Assembly: GCF_963169125.1 (NCBI RefSeq)
Contig: NC_084800.1
Location: forward strand, 148,424,397 to 148,488,396
DNA: 64,000 nt
Source: Humulus lupulus
Lineage: Eukaryota > Streptophyta > Magnoliopsida > Rosales > Cannabaceae
Direction: 5' to 3'
The translations under genes and the position numbers were made by a program. Shown here in pieces: positions 1-10,119 of the stretch. Within the stretch, counting starts at the first letter, position 1. Every line of letters starts with the position of its first letter. A model generated the notes under the pieces. The model was given only the letters and a program-made list of their open reading frames with translations. It was not told the DNA's origin and ran no database searches.

Positions 1-534
1 ACCCTATCGTCACATGGCTAGAGGGGAGCTATGCTCATTACTGTGACTTTTGGCTATTGTCACCTATTTTCTTGGACTGATAGTCCTGAACGGTTATTAT
101 GATCATTGTTGATATTATATCATGTTTTATTGTGTTTTCTTGCTGGGCTTTGGCTCACGGGTGCTACGTGGTGCAGGTAAAGGCAAGAGGAAGTCGGACC
201 ATCCTTGAGTTGAAGAGCTTAGGTGATGATGTGTACATATGCAGCTGCTCGTCCACCACGGCCGAGGTTTAAAGTGGAAGTAGGGTTGAACCCTGTTTTG
301 CCGCTTAGAACGGCCTGTTGTAAATATTTTCTGTAATAGACTCTGAAACTTTATTTTCGGGATCCCAATGTGTATATTAAACGTTCTAGTGAAACGTTAC
401 ATCCTAACAAAAGTTTTTAATCCCTAAACCGCTAATCATACTTAGTTCACGATTTTGGCCAAATGACTCGATTAGCGAGTTTAGCACTGTTTACAAGGCA
501 CACCGTAACGGTCCCTGGAGTTTGGGGCATTACA
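1..534 (+). mobile_element. 3' part of a Ty3/gypsy LTR, truncated by the window edge
   Basis: The stretch contains the LTR signature seen again near 50410 and 60220: a tctt-rich element followed by 'ttggctcacgggtgct', a gcaggtaaaggcaa splice-like motif, then 'gggatccca' and a terminal 'ggcattaca' at 534. That order matches the 3' half of the chromovirus (Tekay-like) LTR at 48450-50796. The sequence that follows is not a primer-binding site, so this is a 3' LTR end or a solo LTR rather than a 5' LTR. The left end lies outside the window. No coding sequence is visible in it. Confidence 0.6.
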
Positions 535-882
535 GACTCTTCCATCTGGTGGGTGGTCTCTTGTTTCTCCGCCATCCTTGCTTCTTGATCGAGGACCTGT
601 TGTCTCAAAAGAACCACTACCAGGTTCCACATCATTTTCCCTGGGACTAATGGGATTCTAGGCCTCATGGTCTTCATACCCCTCTCTGTCTTCCTCATAG
701 TATTCTTTGTTGTACTCACCCCCTTCTCAAAAGTTTTGGGAGTCGTCAAGCAAGGGGGCGTGATAAGGTATATCCTGTGGTTGGTCTTAAGGAATTTGTT
801 GGTTTTGCAATGGTTCTCCACTATCCTATTGCTGCTACTGTTGAGTGGGATCAAATACACTATGTCTGTTATTCACCATCAT
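535..882 (-). pseudogene. Gag N-terminus of a Tat-type gypsy element, many stops
   Basis: Read on the minus strand from ATG at 882, the frame gives a Gln/Asp/Glu-rich, disordered protein of the kind found at the start of Tat-lineage Gag. It begins MMVNNRHSVFDPTQQ and includes a segment rich in Glu, Asp and Tyr (EYYEEDREGYEDHEA). At least three in-frame stops are TAG where CAG (Gln) is expected from the surrounding Gln runs, plus TAA and TGA stops. The fragment is cut off at 535 by the LTR to its left. Just upstream on the minus strand (about 917-939) is the motif 'ggtgctttcattgagagcc', the same leader seen at 39206 in the larger Tat element. The assignment rests on that leader and on composition, not on a conserved domain. 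Confidence 0.5.
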
Positions 883-939
883 TGTAGATGGCAAGGACTG
901 GTTCAATCTTTCTTCTGGCTCTCAATGAAAGCACCAAAA

Positions 940-1983
940 TGTTTACCGACTTTTTCGAAAACTACAAATATATCTAGAAATAAGAGCTAGAAAGAAAGGC
1001 AAAGAGTTTTACAATTTTTACGTGTTTTTGGCGTTAATGAGGCTTAGTCCACAAGTCAATTTTATTGAGCTTTAAAGAGTTTTACAATGGAAGTTTTCTG
1101 CAAGTTCAGCAGTGTTTATACGTACACGAGAAAATTGGATCATTGCTACAGTGAACAAAAGACCCTATTTATATATGGTCATGTAGCTTGGGCCTGACTA
1201 ATCCGGGCCCAATAGGGATGTAATCATATGTGCTCTCTAATGGAGCTATAATACAGTAGTGTAACGTGATTACAGGTTGTTATTCTAGGCCCACTGCACC
1301 GGCTTAATTGTAGTAGAGCGTTATAGCTGGCCTTTGTATAATAGTATAGACTAATCCACGTGGGCTACCAGGGGGATTCTCGAGATAGGATCTGTCAGAA
1401 TAGCGGCAATACCGAACCCTAGAAACGTCGTACATTTTGTGTGTATCTCCTTTTGCAAGTTAGTTAGGGTGACCAACTGCCAGATTTCTAGAGGACACGT
1501 CAGCTGCATGAAGAGTTGTTCTTGATCTACCCAGACATTTTTTTTTGGATCATTTACAGAGCTTTAGGTTCGTTTACTCAGGCTCGAGGTCATTTACCAA
1601 GATCCAGGTTCTTCTACCAAGATGGATATCAACTAGCGTGACATATCATAGGAAAGATCCTGGTAGCAAGTTGGATCGAGAGGATTAACCCAGAAACTTC
1701 ATCTGGATCCCACATGGTGGGATCCATCCTTCGGAATGGACCATCTACCACAATGATCTAAACCCGAAGGGTGGAGATTGGGCGAGTCCATGAAGTTGGT
1801 TCAGACCTATGTCTCAGGTCCGGGATCTTTACCATTCAATTATTCACCAGTCATTGAACCTAAGATGGGCCTAGGCCTTCGGGCGCTTGGCTACTCAGTA
1901 TTTGTTGGGCCTTGACCTCTCTTGAGGGCCTATGAGGACCACTTGTCAATGCCACATGTTCAAGGTTGAAAATATGGACAACA
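940..1983 (-). repeat. 5' LTR of the truncated Tat-type gypsy element
   Basis: On the minus strand the LTR would start TGTTGTCC at 1983 and end TAAACA at 940, directly before the leader 'ttttggtgctttcattgag'. The start resembles that of the Tat LTR at 38611 (TGTTATCC, then a GTGGCA-containing segment). The length is about 1044 bp. The matching 3' LTR is missing because the element is truncated at 535. The right boundary abuts LTR sequence of another gypsy element, which suggests insertion into that LTR. Confidence 0.55.
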
Positions 1984-3696
1984 TCAGCCTTAGAGCTGGC
2001 CTAGCGTACCTAACACTTTAGTTTACCAATGACCATAGAGTTGGCCAAGCGTATAATATGCTCCTGATTATCCCTAACCATATCGACCAGCACTCAGCGC
2101 ATTATTGCAACCCTTGACTTATAAGTCAATGCCTTTCAATTAGATAATGCAAACATGCATACAGCTGCTATCAGTTATCCATATATAGAGTATTCAAGCA
2201 TGCTTAATCAAGCAATCATAGGCACAATAATAATCATCCCCATTCATAGGAGCTCGAGCCCTAATTAAATCTATGTTTAAAAATCAGGCCAAGCTCTAAT
2301 CACATACATCATGTATTGGCTACAGTTTTCTTACCTTTCGTCCAAGCACAAGTTAGTTAACAATGACCCCTGAGCATGATCTTGTTCCGAGCCCTAGCAG
2401 TACCCTAGTCACAACCATAATAAACGATATCCATCAATATTGAATAAAGAAAGACTTCAGACCGAGTCCTAGTCTTTGGAACCTCGAATTCTACTAAACT
2501 AGGTACTACAATCCTTCCCGAGTTCTTAGGTTCGAGTTCTCGTCACCCTAAACCTAACTTGGCGAAACTTCCCATTTTGAGCCACCACTCCCCATATAGG
2601 TATCGCGACTCTCCTCAAGTCAGAGAGCCTAGCCTTTTTTTCATCTGGACAGGAGCCGTGGCGCAGCCCAGCAGGCGCTGCAGGGCGATGGCGGTTCAGG
2701 GAACTCCTAGGCTCTTGGGTATACGAGGGTTGTGGCGTCCCAAGAACAGGGTCGCGATACTACCCCATGAACCCAACTTTTCAAACATTTTCTCCGAGCC
2801 AATTCCCTTAAAATTCACCCCAAAACAATAGCAAACCCACGACTGAGTCTGGACCATCATCAGTACATCACAGGCAGCAAAACCCAACTCACAAATGAAT
2901 CAAAACTCACCAAAACAATAAAATTCAATCAAACTTAAGAAGCATAAAAAAATAAACTCAGAAAATTAAGGGCTTGAATTATTTTAGATATAGTCATTTC
3001 CCAGTTAAACACCCAGGCTATCAAGCTTCTAATCTTCCCTAGAATCGTTATGACTCTAACCTCGCTTGAATTCAAGCTCTAAAACTTAAGTTTCATTCGA
3101 AAATGCTAACAAACGTAAAGAGTGAACGGGAGAGAGAGAACGGGAGTGAGACTTGTGTTTCTCTGAGTTAATGAATTAACTGAACCCTTATATCTGAATG
3201 GTCCTAAATGACCAAAATGCCCCCATTTAACCTGCTTCTCTCTTAACACCCCATACGGGTAAAAATGTCATTTTCACTCTCTAATTCTGCTCTATACCCA
3301 AATTTTCCTAAATAATTTCGCTAAACCCAGAATATATCCATTTCTCCCAAAATACCACTCACGCTACAATGAGTCCCAGTGACTCTCCAGATCACCCAAA
3401 ATACCCCTTTGCTCGCTCCAAGACGTGTATTTCTCCTCATTGTGAATAAACCACTAACTTGCTCCCAAGGATCGTCTCATGCTGAATAACTCAAATGTAT
3501 CCACATAATAATGTGGTCTCAATCAATATTCACACACACACACACATATATATATACAAATGTGCCATCAACGAGCCAAATTCGAATAATGCCCTCCTAA
3601 TAAGAAGCGGGCCCACATGCATGCTTAATAGATCGAAACATGCCAATATAGTCATATTATAATATAACTCACATAATTCATATAATCATGGATATA
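1984..3696 (-). mobile_element. Fragment of a gypsy LTR (minus), interrupted host of two insertions
   Basis: This stretch parallels the minus-oriented solo LTR that follows it: 'acagttttcttacc' near 2324, then a 'cctagtcacaacca' motif near 2410, then GC-rich and AT-rich sections in the same order. It therefore looks like a diverged relative. The Tat element abuts its left side and the solo LTR 3702-6034 is inserted near its end. It resumes at 6040-6123 and terminates 'gagatgttaca'. An open frame at 2559-2831 lies in LTR sequence with no recognisable domain and is not called as a gene. A CA microsatellite running into TA lies near 3530-3556. Confidence 0.5.
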
Positions 3697-3701
3697 ATCA
3701 T

Positions 3702-6034
3702 TGTAACGCCCTACTTCCTTAGAGCTGTTACTAAGTGAGTTTAAAACGTGCTTTTAACTTGCTAATCGAGGTTTTAAGGTAAATATGTAATTAAATCATA
3801 AACAGGGACATAAACTTTAAAAATAATTCCGTTTACTGAAAATCGTAAAACATTTAACATTTGGGATCCCAAAATACTGTATATAAATATTTACAACACA
3901 TAATATATTTAAAGTCAACTGAACGACAAAATAAGGTTCTTTACAAACACCCTCCAAAAATACCCCTGGTCGTGGCAGCCAAGCAGACCAGACATGTACG
4001 CGTCGCCTCACGCTATCCATAGTCATGGTCGGTCGACTTTCTCTTTGCCCTTACCTGCACCACAGAGCACCTGTGAGCCGAAGCCCAGCAAGAAATCTCC
4101 ACAAAGGTATATAACATATGCATATAAACCACTCAGCATATAACAAATTCATCAACAAGCTAAACACATACGACCATGCCGTCTCAGGCACTTTGCCAGG
4201 CCCTGAGTTGCAGTCTACACCGTAAGGATATCCCAGGTATCCCATAGGGTCTTACCCTGGCAACTCGCACTCCACGTGCTAAACGTTGTTTCCGGCCTTC
4301 GCCGTTCCCGGCCTTTGCCGTTTCCGGCCCTCGCCGTTCCCGGCCTTTGCTGTTCCCAGCCCTAGCCGATCATTCACATATATGCATACACAACATAATT
4401 TATAACTTAAACATATACTAACATATTCAATGGTATACACCCAACACATAATACTATAGGGCCTCGCCCTGCTCTATGGGTACAACAGTTTTCTTACCAG
4501 TGTCCTGAGCTTCTTGAGCACTGAACCCTCGAGCACAGTCCTCTAATCTGAGCCTCTCCGAGAAACTAGTCACAACACACAAATAGCATCCCCATTACTA
4601 ACCAATTCAAAAACGTCTCCCGGAACCAATCCCGAGCTCTCGAAACCTCCCGGATCCCCACACAAGGTGGCGGAAGCATCCCCCGAGCCCCCTAGGTAAA
4701 AGCCTAAAAACTGAAATTTCCCCCTGCCCAGAAAATGCCTAGCGCCGCGGCATCCAGAAGAGCCCCCGTCCACTGATGCAGCCTAGCGCCGCGGCGCAGA
4801 AGAACAGGGCCGCGACACCCCTTCACAAACCCAGAAATCTGGGTTTCTCCAAATGTTTTCCCCGAGCCAAAACTCTCCCAAATCATTACCAAGACTTACC
4901 TAAGTCCCAAATTCAATTCAAAACCCCACATTGACCGTCTAACAACTCAAAAACATCAACAATAAGCTCAAACATACAATCAAACCTACAATTCACAATT
5001 TGGTTTATAACTTCAGAAACTTAAACAGAGCCTTTCTAATCTTAAACTAGAGCTTGTAAAACATAAACCATCCCTCATAATTCTTAAACCACAATAGCAA
5101 TCGACCAAGCAGAGATGCATGAAACCCTTACCTCAAGTGGATATTCGACCTTGAGCTGCTTTCCCAATCAAATTCCAAGCTTAATTCACAAAATTCATGT
5201 TGAACCTAATGAGAATTCATCCCAAGAATTCACCTAACAAAACACACAATTCAATTCTCAAACCATGATATTCTTAGCTGAATTCTACAACATAATTACA
5301 CAGAATTCCCTTACCTCAATATGCAGAACAATCCTCTAAGTTATCTAGCCTTAACTCCCTTCTTGATCCCACAAAATTCAGAGTTTCCCTTCCTTCCTTC
5401 TTGCTTCTTAGCTTCTCTTCAACATTCAGCAAAAATTGAATTTTGTCTAAGTGTAGAAAACGTGAATGACCTTCTCTCAGCCATAGCTATCTAAATTCCA
5501 GCCAAAGGACCCATTTGTCCTTCCATCTAATTCTCTTTCTAACTAAACCTCAAGGGCAGCCTAGACCTTTCCTATTCTTTTACAAAAAATACCACTTTCT
5601 CACTTAAAGTAACTATCCTCAATAGTTACCTATAGTTACCCAAGTTACTAAAATACCGTTAACCTTTAATTAAAAGTCCCCAACTAAATTATAATATTCC
5701 TGAAATACCCCTAGGCTCCTCCCGAGCCGAGTATTTAATCCCGTTGTGACTTTTAGCAAAATAGCTCTCTAGGACTGTCTCGGAACGTGCATCACAAATA
5801 TATTACCATTATATCAAGTATATCACATATATTACATTTATGCCCTCAACGGGCTATAATTACAAATTTTCCCCTAATTATCACATGGGCCCACATGCTT
5901 ATTTATTTCACCTAAACATGCATTCTAACCAAATATTCATTAAATTCACAACAATTAATACAGTATAACAATTATTGCCCTCCAGGCACACTAATCAAGG
6001 CTCCAAGCCTTATTAGCAAATTTGGGTCGCTACA
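3702..6034 (-). mobile_element. Solo LTR of a Ty3/gypsy chromovirus, minus orientation
   Basis: The element starts TGTAACGCCC at 3702 and ends GGGTCGCTACA at 6034, so its termini are near-inverted TGTA...TACA. It is flanked by a perfect 5-bp duplication, ATCAT, at 3697-3701 and 6035-6039. No internal region, primer-binding site or second LTR is present, so it is a solo LTR left by LTR-LTR recombination. Internally it carries the family landmarks in reverse: 'gggatccc' near 3865, 'cctgcaccacagagcacc' near 4054, and a GC-rich segment near 4730-4820. The reverse complement corresponds to the LTR at 48450-50796. Length 2333 bp. Confidence 0.88.
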
Positions 6035-6039
6035 ATCAT

Positions 6040-6123
6040 ATAATAATGCAATTAAATTAGTTATTGCCCTCCTATCCCCCTAATTAAGGAACTAAGCCTT
6101 ATTAGGGAAATTGAGATGTTACA
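6040..6123 (-). mobile_element. Terminal piece of the interrupted gypsy LTR
   Basis: After the solo LTR and its ATCAT duplication, sequence resumes as 'ataataatgcaattaa' and ends with the gypsy LTR terminus 'gccttattagggaaattg' plus 'agatgttaca' at 6123. This is the expected 5' end (minus strand) of the LTR whose other part is 1984-3696. Confidence 0.5.
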
Positions 6124-6307
6124 GCAAGCCTTCTCTGTGTTGTCATTCCTTTTGGAGGCATTTTCTTAGGTTTGTAAATCAAAAGCTAACTAGTTAGTGA
6201 GGAATAGATGCTATTTATATACATACACCTTTATACATCAAAATACTTTATTTTAAAATAAATTTAATCGATTTGGTGACACACTCTGAGATATTTAAAC
6301 TCGGTGC
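6124..6307. other. Remnant of gypsy internal leader next to a primer-binding site
   Basis: No reading frame is visible. The last bases (ctcggtgc) joined to the bases after the CACTA element (tctgatacc) give, on the minus strand, GGTATCAGAGCACCGAG. That is a plant iMet primer-binding site followed by a leader. The stretch is therefore probably internal-region DNA of the gypsy element whose LTR lies at 15395-17434. Confidence 0.45.
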
Positions 6308-6700
6308 GACTACAAGAAAAACTTCTTTTAATAACACCAAAAATGTGTTATCAAAACATACCATAACACTTTTTGATGTGTTAAGACCAACTATGTTATC
6401 GTAGGTCAGGGTACTTTACATAACACTTTATCATTGTTATACAAATATGTTATTATACTGTCAACGATATTACACTTTCTGTGTTATTTTAATAAATAGA
6501 TAAGTGTTTAATTATATTATTTATAGTCAATTATATAACACATTTCAATACTTATAAATTTGTGTTATACTACACTTTAGTATAACACATTTTTTGTGTT
6601 ATATAATGAAGTTTGCATAACAAAATTCTTTACTTATAAAAAGTGTTATTGTAATAGATATTATAACACATTTTTCGTATTATTTTAATATTTAGATCAA
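6308..6700. repeat. Left terminus and subterminal repeats of the CACTA element
   Basis: After the terminal CTACAAGAAAAA there are many short copies of 'ataacac' and its complement 'gtgttat', spaced roughly 20-60 bp apart. Such subterminal arrays are where CACTA regulatory proteins bind in characterised elements. The segment 'tgtgttaagaccaacta' is closely matched near 60658. From 6700 to 7658 the DNA is AT-rich with a poly-T tract near 7202. Open frames there have no recognisable domain. Confidence 0.6.
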
Positions 6701-7658
6701 TTTAAATTCTCATTATATATTCATTTATATAACATTAATTTATTATATTATATTTTTATTTTTTATTTATATAATTAAAATTAACTTTCTAATATATACT
6801 AGCATCATCAAATGAACTTGATTTTCAAATAACAAAAAGTAAAAACATTCAATATTGTATTAACAATCCACAAATTAGTTTAAAACATTAAACACTGTCA
6901 TCAACAACAAACTGTTCTTTAAGTATTCAAGTAGTCTTAAATATTCAACATATTGAAAAGTTACTACTTTCAGCACAAAAGATTCTACAGCTACCAACAC
7001 AAAGCCTTCAAAATTAAGTATCATTTTCTATTTCGCTTGTCACATCTACAAAATAAACAAAAAAATATTTTATTGTTATTATCTAGCATCACAAATTACG
7101 TCAAGAAAAATTCTATAGAAATTATTTCCAAGAGAGGACACCACATACAAAATAATGAATTCACAACTACACCAAAGCAAACAAAGAAACCAAACACTAT
7201 ACTTTTTTTTTTTTTTGACAAAGGTCACATGGCCTTTTATTATACTGTAAGTATGACAAAAATATGAATTGTCACTACCCCATACCTAATTTTTTTTGTC
7301 AACAATAAAATAAGGGGCCAAAACATGATTAGAATGGTAAAATGAGACACTTGAAAGTTAAAAGGGCCAAAGTTAGAATGGTAGTGCATAAGAAAACAGG
7401 GGCAATGGAGACCCGAGTATATCCACAATAGCAAAAAAGCCACAGCCAACAACAGATCATAAAATGTTCTGTAATGCTCTTTTTTAATGCAAAACGAATG
7501 TCTATAGTATACACTTTTAAGGTCTAGGTATGGAGTATGCACCTTACAAATGAATTATTTGCTAATCCATGAACAATTTTAAAAAGCTTAATGGATGTTT
7601 GCCTGAGAACTAATGAGACAAGATAAGGGGAAAAAAACTAAATAAATAAATTCAATAC

Positions 7659-8147
7659 CTTCCAAAAGCCTCCCCACCAAAACCTATATAAAAAGTTACA
7701 AGAGACAGAAAAAGTAAAAGGGAATTAGACGCGTGTACAAAAAGTATCATAAGAAACTCAAGTTAACATAGCAACTGATGCAATTCCATTCCAGCCATGT
7801 ACTTAATAATATTGTCTGTTCCTTATAAAGTCTATAATACAAATACATATTTATATGTATGCGTACCTTCCTCCAAGGCTACTGTTTAATGCTTTTAACA
7901 GCCATGGCTTTGGCTTCTGAGATTCTTTAACCCAACATTCTTGGAACCTGCAAAAGGTATAAAAATAATTATGTAACCTTTATTAGTTAAATTCTTTTGA
8001 CAAGAAACTATAAGGTACGAATGACTGCATACTTAGCATTCAGTATTTCCGTTCTATCCCAAGTATCTAACTTCCACACTTCCCTTTCTGTTATTGGTCT
8101 TTGATATGCACGCTGCATAAGGGGATTCATCCAACCAAAGAATGTTC
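7659..8147 (-). pseudogene. Captured ABCC (MRP-type) transporter fragment, three exons
   Basis: Three exons read on the minus strand with canonical AG/GT borders and compatible phases: 8147-8033, 7947-7867 and a 25-bp exon 7683-7659. Together they read as the start of the first ABC transmembrane domain of plant ABCC1/ABCC2-type vacuolar conjugate transporters. Recognisable pieces are [45 protein letters not shown] and FWWGGFWK. Only about 74 codons of a protein usually near 1,600 residues are present, and no ATP-binding cassette is included. Both flanking introns run into non-coding DNA. The intact splice signals mean a transcript crossing the element could splice them. Full transporters of this class move glutathione conjugates and other organic anions into the vacuole; this fragment cannot. 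Confidence 0.82.
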
Positions 8148-9748
8148 CTAGTAAAAGAAAACACAACCGAGATATGAATTAATAGATACAACATGAAAGA
8201 GGAATGATCAGCAGATGCAAACAACTGTAGGACAGATGAAGATAGACTAAGCTCTGCCTCACTGTATATTTTACTCCATAGAGAAACAGAGATTAGTTCA
8301 AAATATGTCATATGTAAATCAAATCAACTTGTAATTCACTTGTTGCAGAGATAAATTTATTGGGTTATGTTTTCTTTTGTGTTGTATAGTCAGAGAGCAT
8401 GAGGGAAATGGTTAAAAAAGAGAATCAGAATTTTCTGGAATTAAAGGGGAAAGTACAATCAGAGAGTAAGAGAAACAGTGAAAACACAGAATTGTAAACA
8501 ATGAAAACATTGAATTATATTAATTTGGTTAGTTTTTCATTCTTTTCTAGAAACTAATACACAAACACTTGGCAAACATACCAGCGAGAAATAGATGAAT
8601 AAGCTAGCAAACACCAGGTAAGAACCAGCAGAAAAATAAGAAAGTCACACTTGAAAAATAAGATAATATCTAAACAAAAGTCACACTTGAAAAATAAGAT
8701 AATACCAAGTAAGAACCAGTAGAAAAATAAGAAAGTCACACTTGAAAAACAAGATAATATCTAAACAAAAACTAGAAGGTTCTTTAGATGAGCAACAGAT
8801 AGTTTTTCTTCAATATTCTTCAATTAGCATAGTCAAGTTTGAATGCCGATTATTTGTAATGAGCAGACAACAGAAAAATCCATAACGAAATGAGTTTAAG
8901 AAAGAACAATGCAAAGTGAAAACTATGCTCCACACAACAGCTAAGATGAGCAGCAGTTACAAAGCATTTGCCTAAGAGAACACAACTGGTATTGGGTAAT
9001 AGCTGCATTTCAATAGCTAAAATCTCTTAGACAAGTACTGTGTTAGCATTTAGAAACAGCTGTTCATTAGGTTGCTCTAGCAGAAGAAATTCAATACAAG
9101 GAAAAATATACACAAGATAATGTAAGTGCAAACTTCAAAACATCAAAAGTAAAGCTTCTCTCTCTATCGCTCTCTCACTCTCAAACAAAGATTTGGCACT
9201 CGTACAAATAAAACCCAAGACCATTGTCTTTTACTGAATAGCTTTTATATATTATAGATTTTTAGATTGAAAAACATTAGGATCATTTTTGGACCCCCAC
9301 ACCAATACAGAGATCCACCACATTCAGAAAAACAGAACATCCCACCACACATTCAGAAAAACAGAATGTAGACCCAATGAACAACTAAAAGAGAAAAAGG
9401 GTCTTCTCAGTTCATATTTTTTGTTACAAATGATAAAAAACTAGGTGAAAAATAGAGATAACAATTTAAGAGTGGAAAAATGTCTGAACAAGATAATATA
9501 ACCAAATATTTAGTACAAAACTTGCAAGAAAATGAAAATCAAATACATCTTGGGAGAAGAAAATCAAGAAAATTAAATGAACAGTCTCTACAGTATTAAG
9601 GCATTGTATGAAGCTTATGAAATAACTTATGCTTAGGAGGTAGTGGTACAACCATAGCTTATTTATATTAAATGGAACATATTCGTATGCGCATCAAGAG
9701 CATGGTGCTCCCATACAAAATGTTAACTTCTATATTAAAACTACTTAC
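8148..9748. other. AT-rich intron-like DNA with local tandem repeats
   Basis: No exon was recognised on either strand. A degenerate tandem repeat built on 'aagtcacacttgaaaaa' (three copies) lies at about 8640-8765, and a two-copy 'cacattcagaaaaacag' lies at about 9321-9366. The stretch separates the ABCC and MORC fragments and is probably captured intron plus element DNA. Confidence 0.5.
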
Positions 9749-10119
9749 AAGAATTAAACGATTTTTATGGTGGACGTTGAAGCCATGGATATTGACATTT
9801 GGAACCTCTTTAAGAAACCCAATAGTTGTTATAATTTGAACCTGAATAATGAGAGAAAGAAGTTCAAGTTAAACCAAAGAGCTGCAAGTACCAACATAAA
9901 TTATGAACTAATAGCATCTTGGAAATCATTGAAACATGATGAAGACAACTGAAACAGCACAATATAACAAACCTCAACAGCACCTGCATTATGAGGTTTA
10001 TACACAATAAATTGTGGAAATTTGAGATCATTAGCGATATTTTGATGTTCCACAACTTACCCCCTAAGTATTATTCTGAAACTTGCTGGTATTCGCAAAT
10101 ACAAGATGGATAAGTAAAC
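9749..10119 (-). pseudogene. Captured MORC-family GHKL ATPase fragment, two exons
   Basis: Two minus-strand exons with canonical borders: 10119-9973 (147 bp) and 9841-9749 (93 bp). The first reads YLSILYLRIPASFRIILRG, then VVEHQNIANDLKFPQFIVY. The second reads ITTIGFLKEVPNVNIHGFNV and HHKNRLIL. This matches the S5-fold region after the GHKL ATPase domain of plant MORC proteins (MORC4/MORC7 and relatives), which act with RNA-directed DNA methylation to compact and silence transposons. One in-frame TAA interrupts exon one where Gln or Arg is expected, so the fragment cannot encode an uninterrupted piece. The ATPase motifs and the C-terminal coiled coil are absent. Confidence 0.78.

Noticed and set aside
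2559..2831. Open frame of 90 codons
   Set aside because: Lies in gypsy LTR sequence; related GC-rich LTR segments elsewhere (near 4600-4890, 31394-31840 and 49533-49740) also give short open frames without domains.
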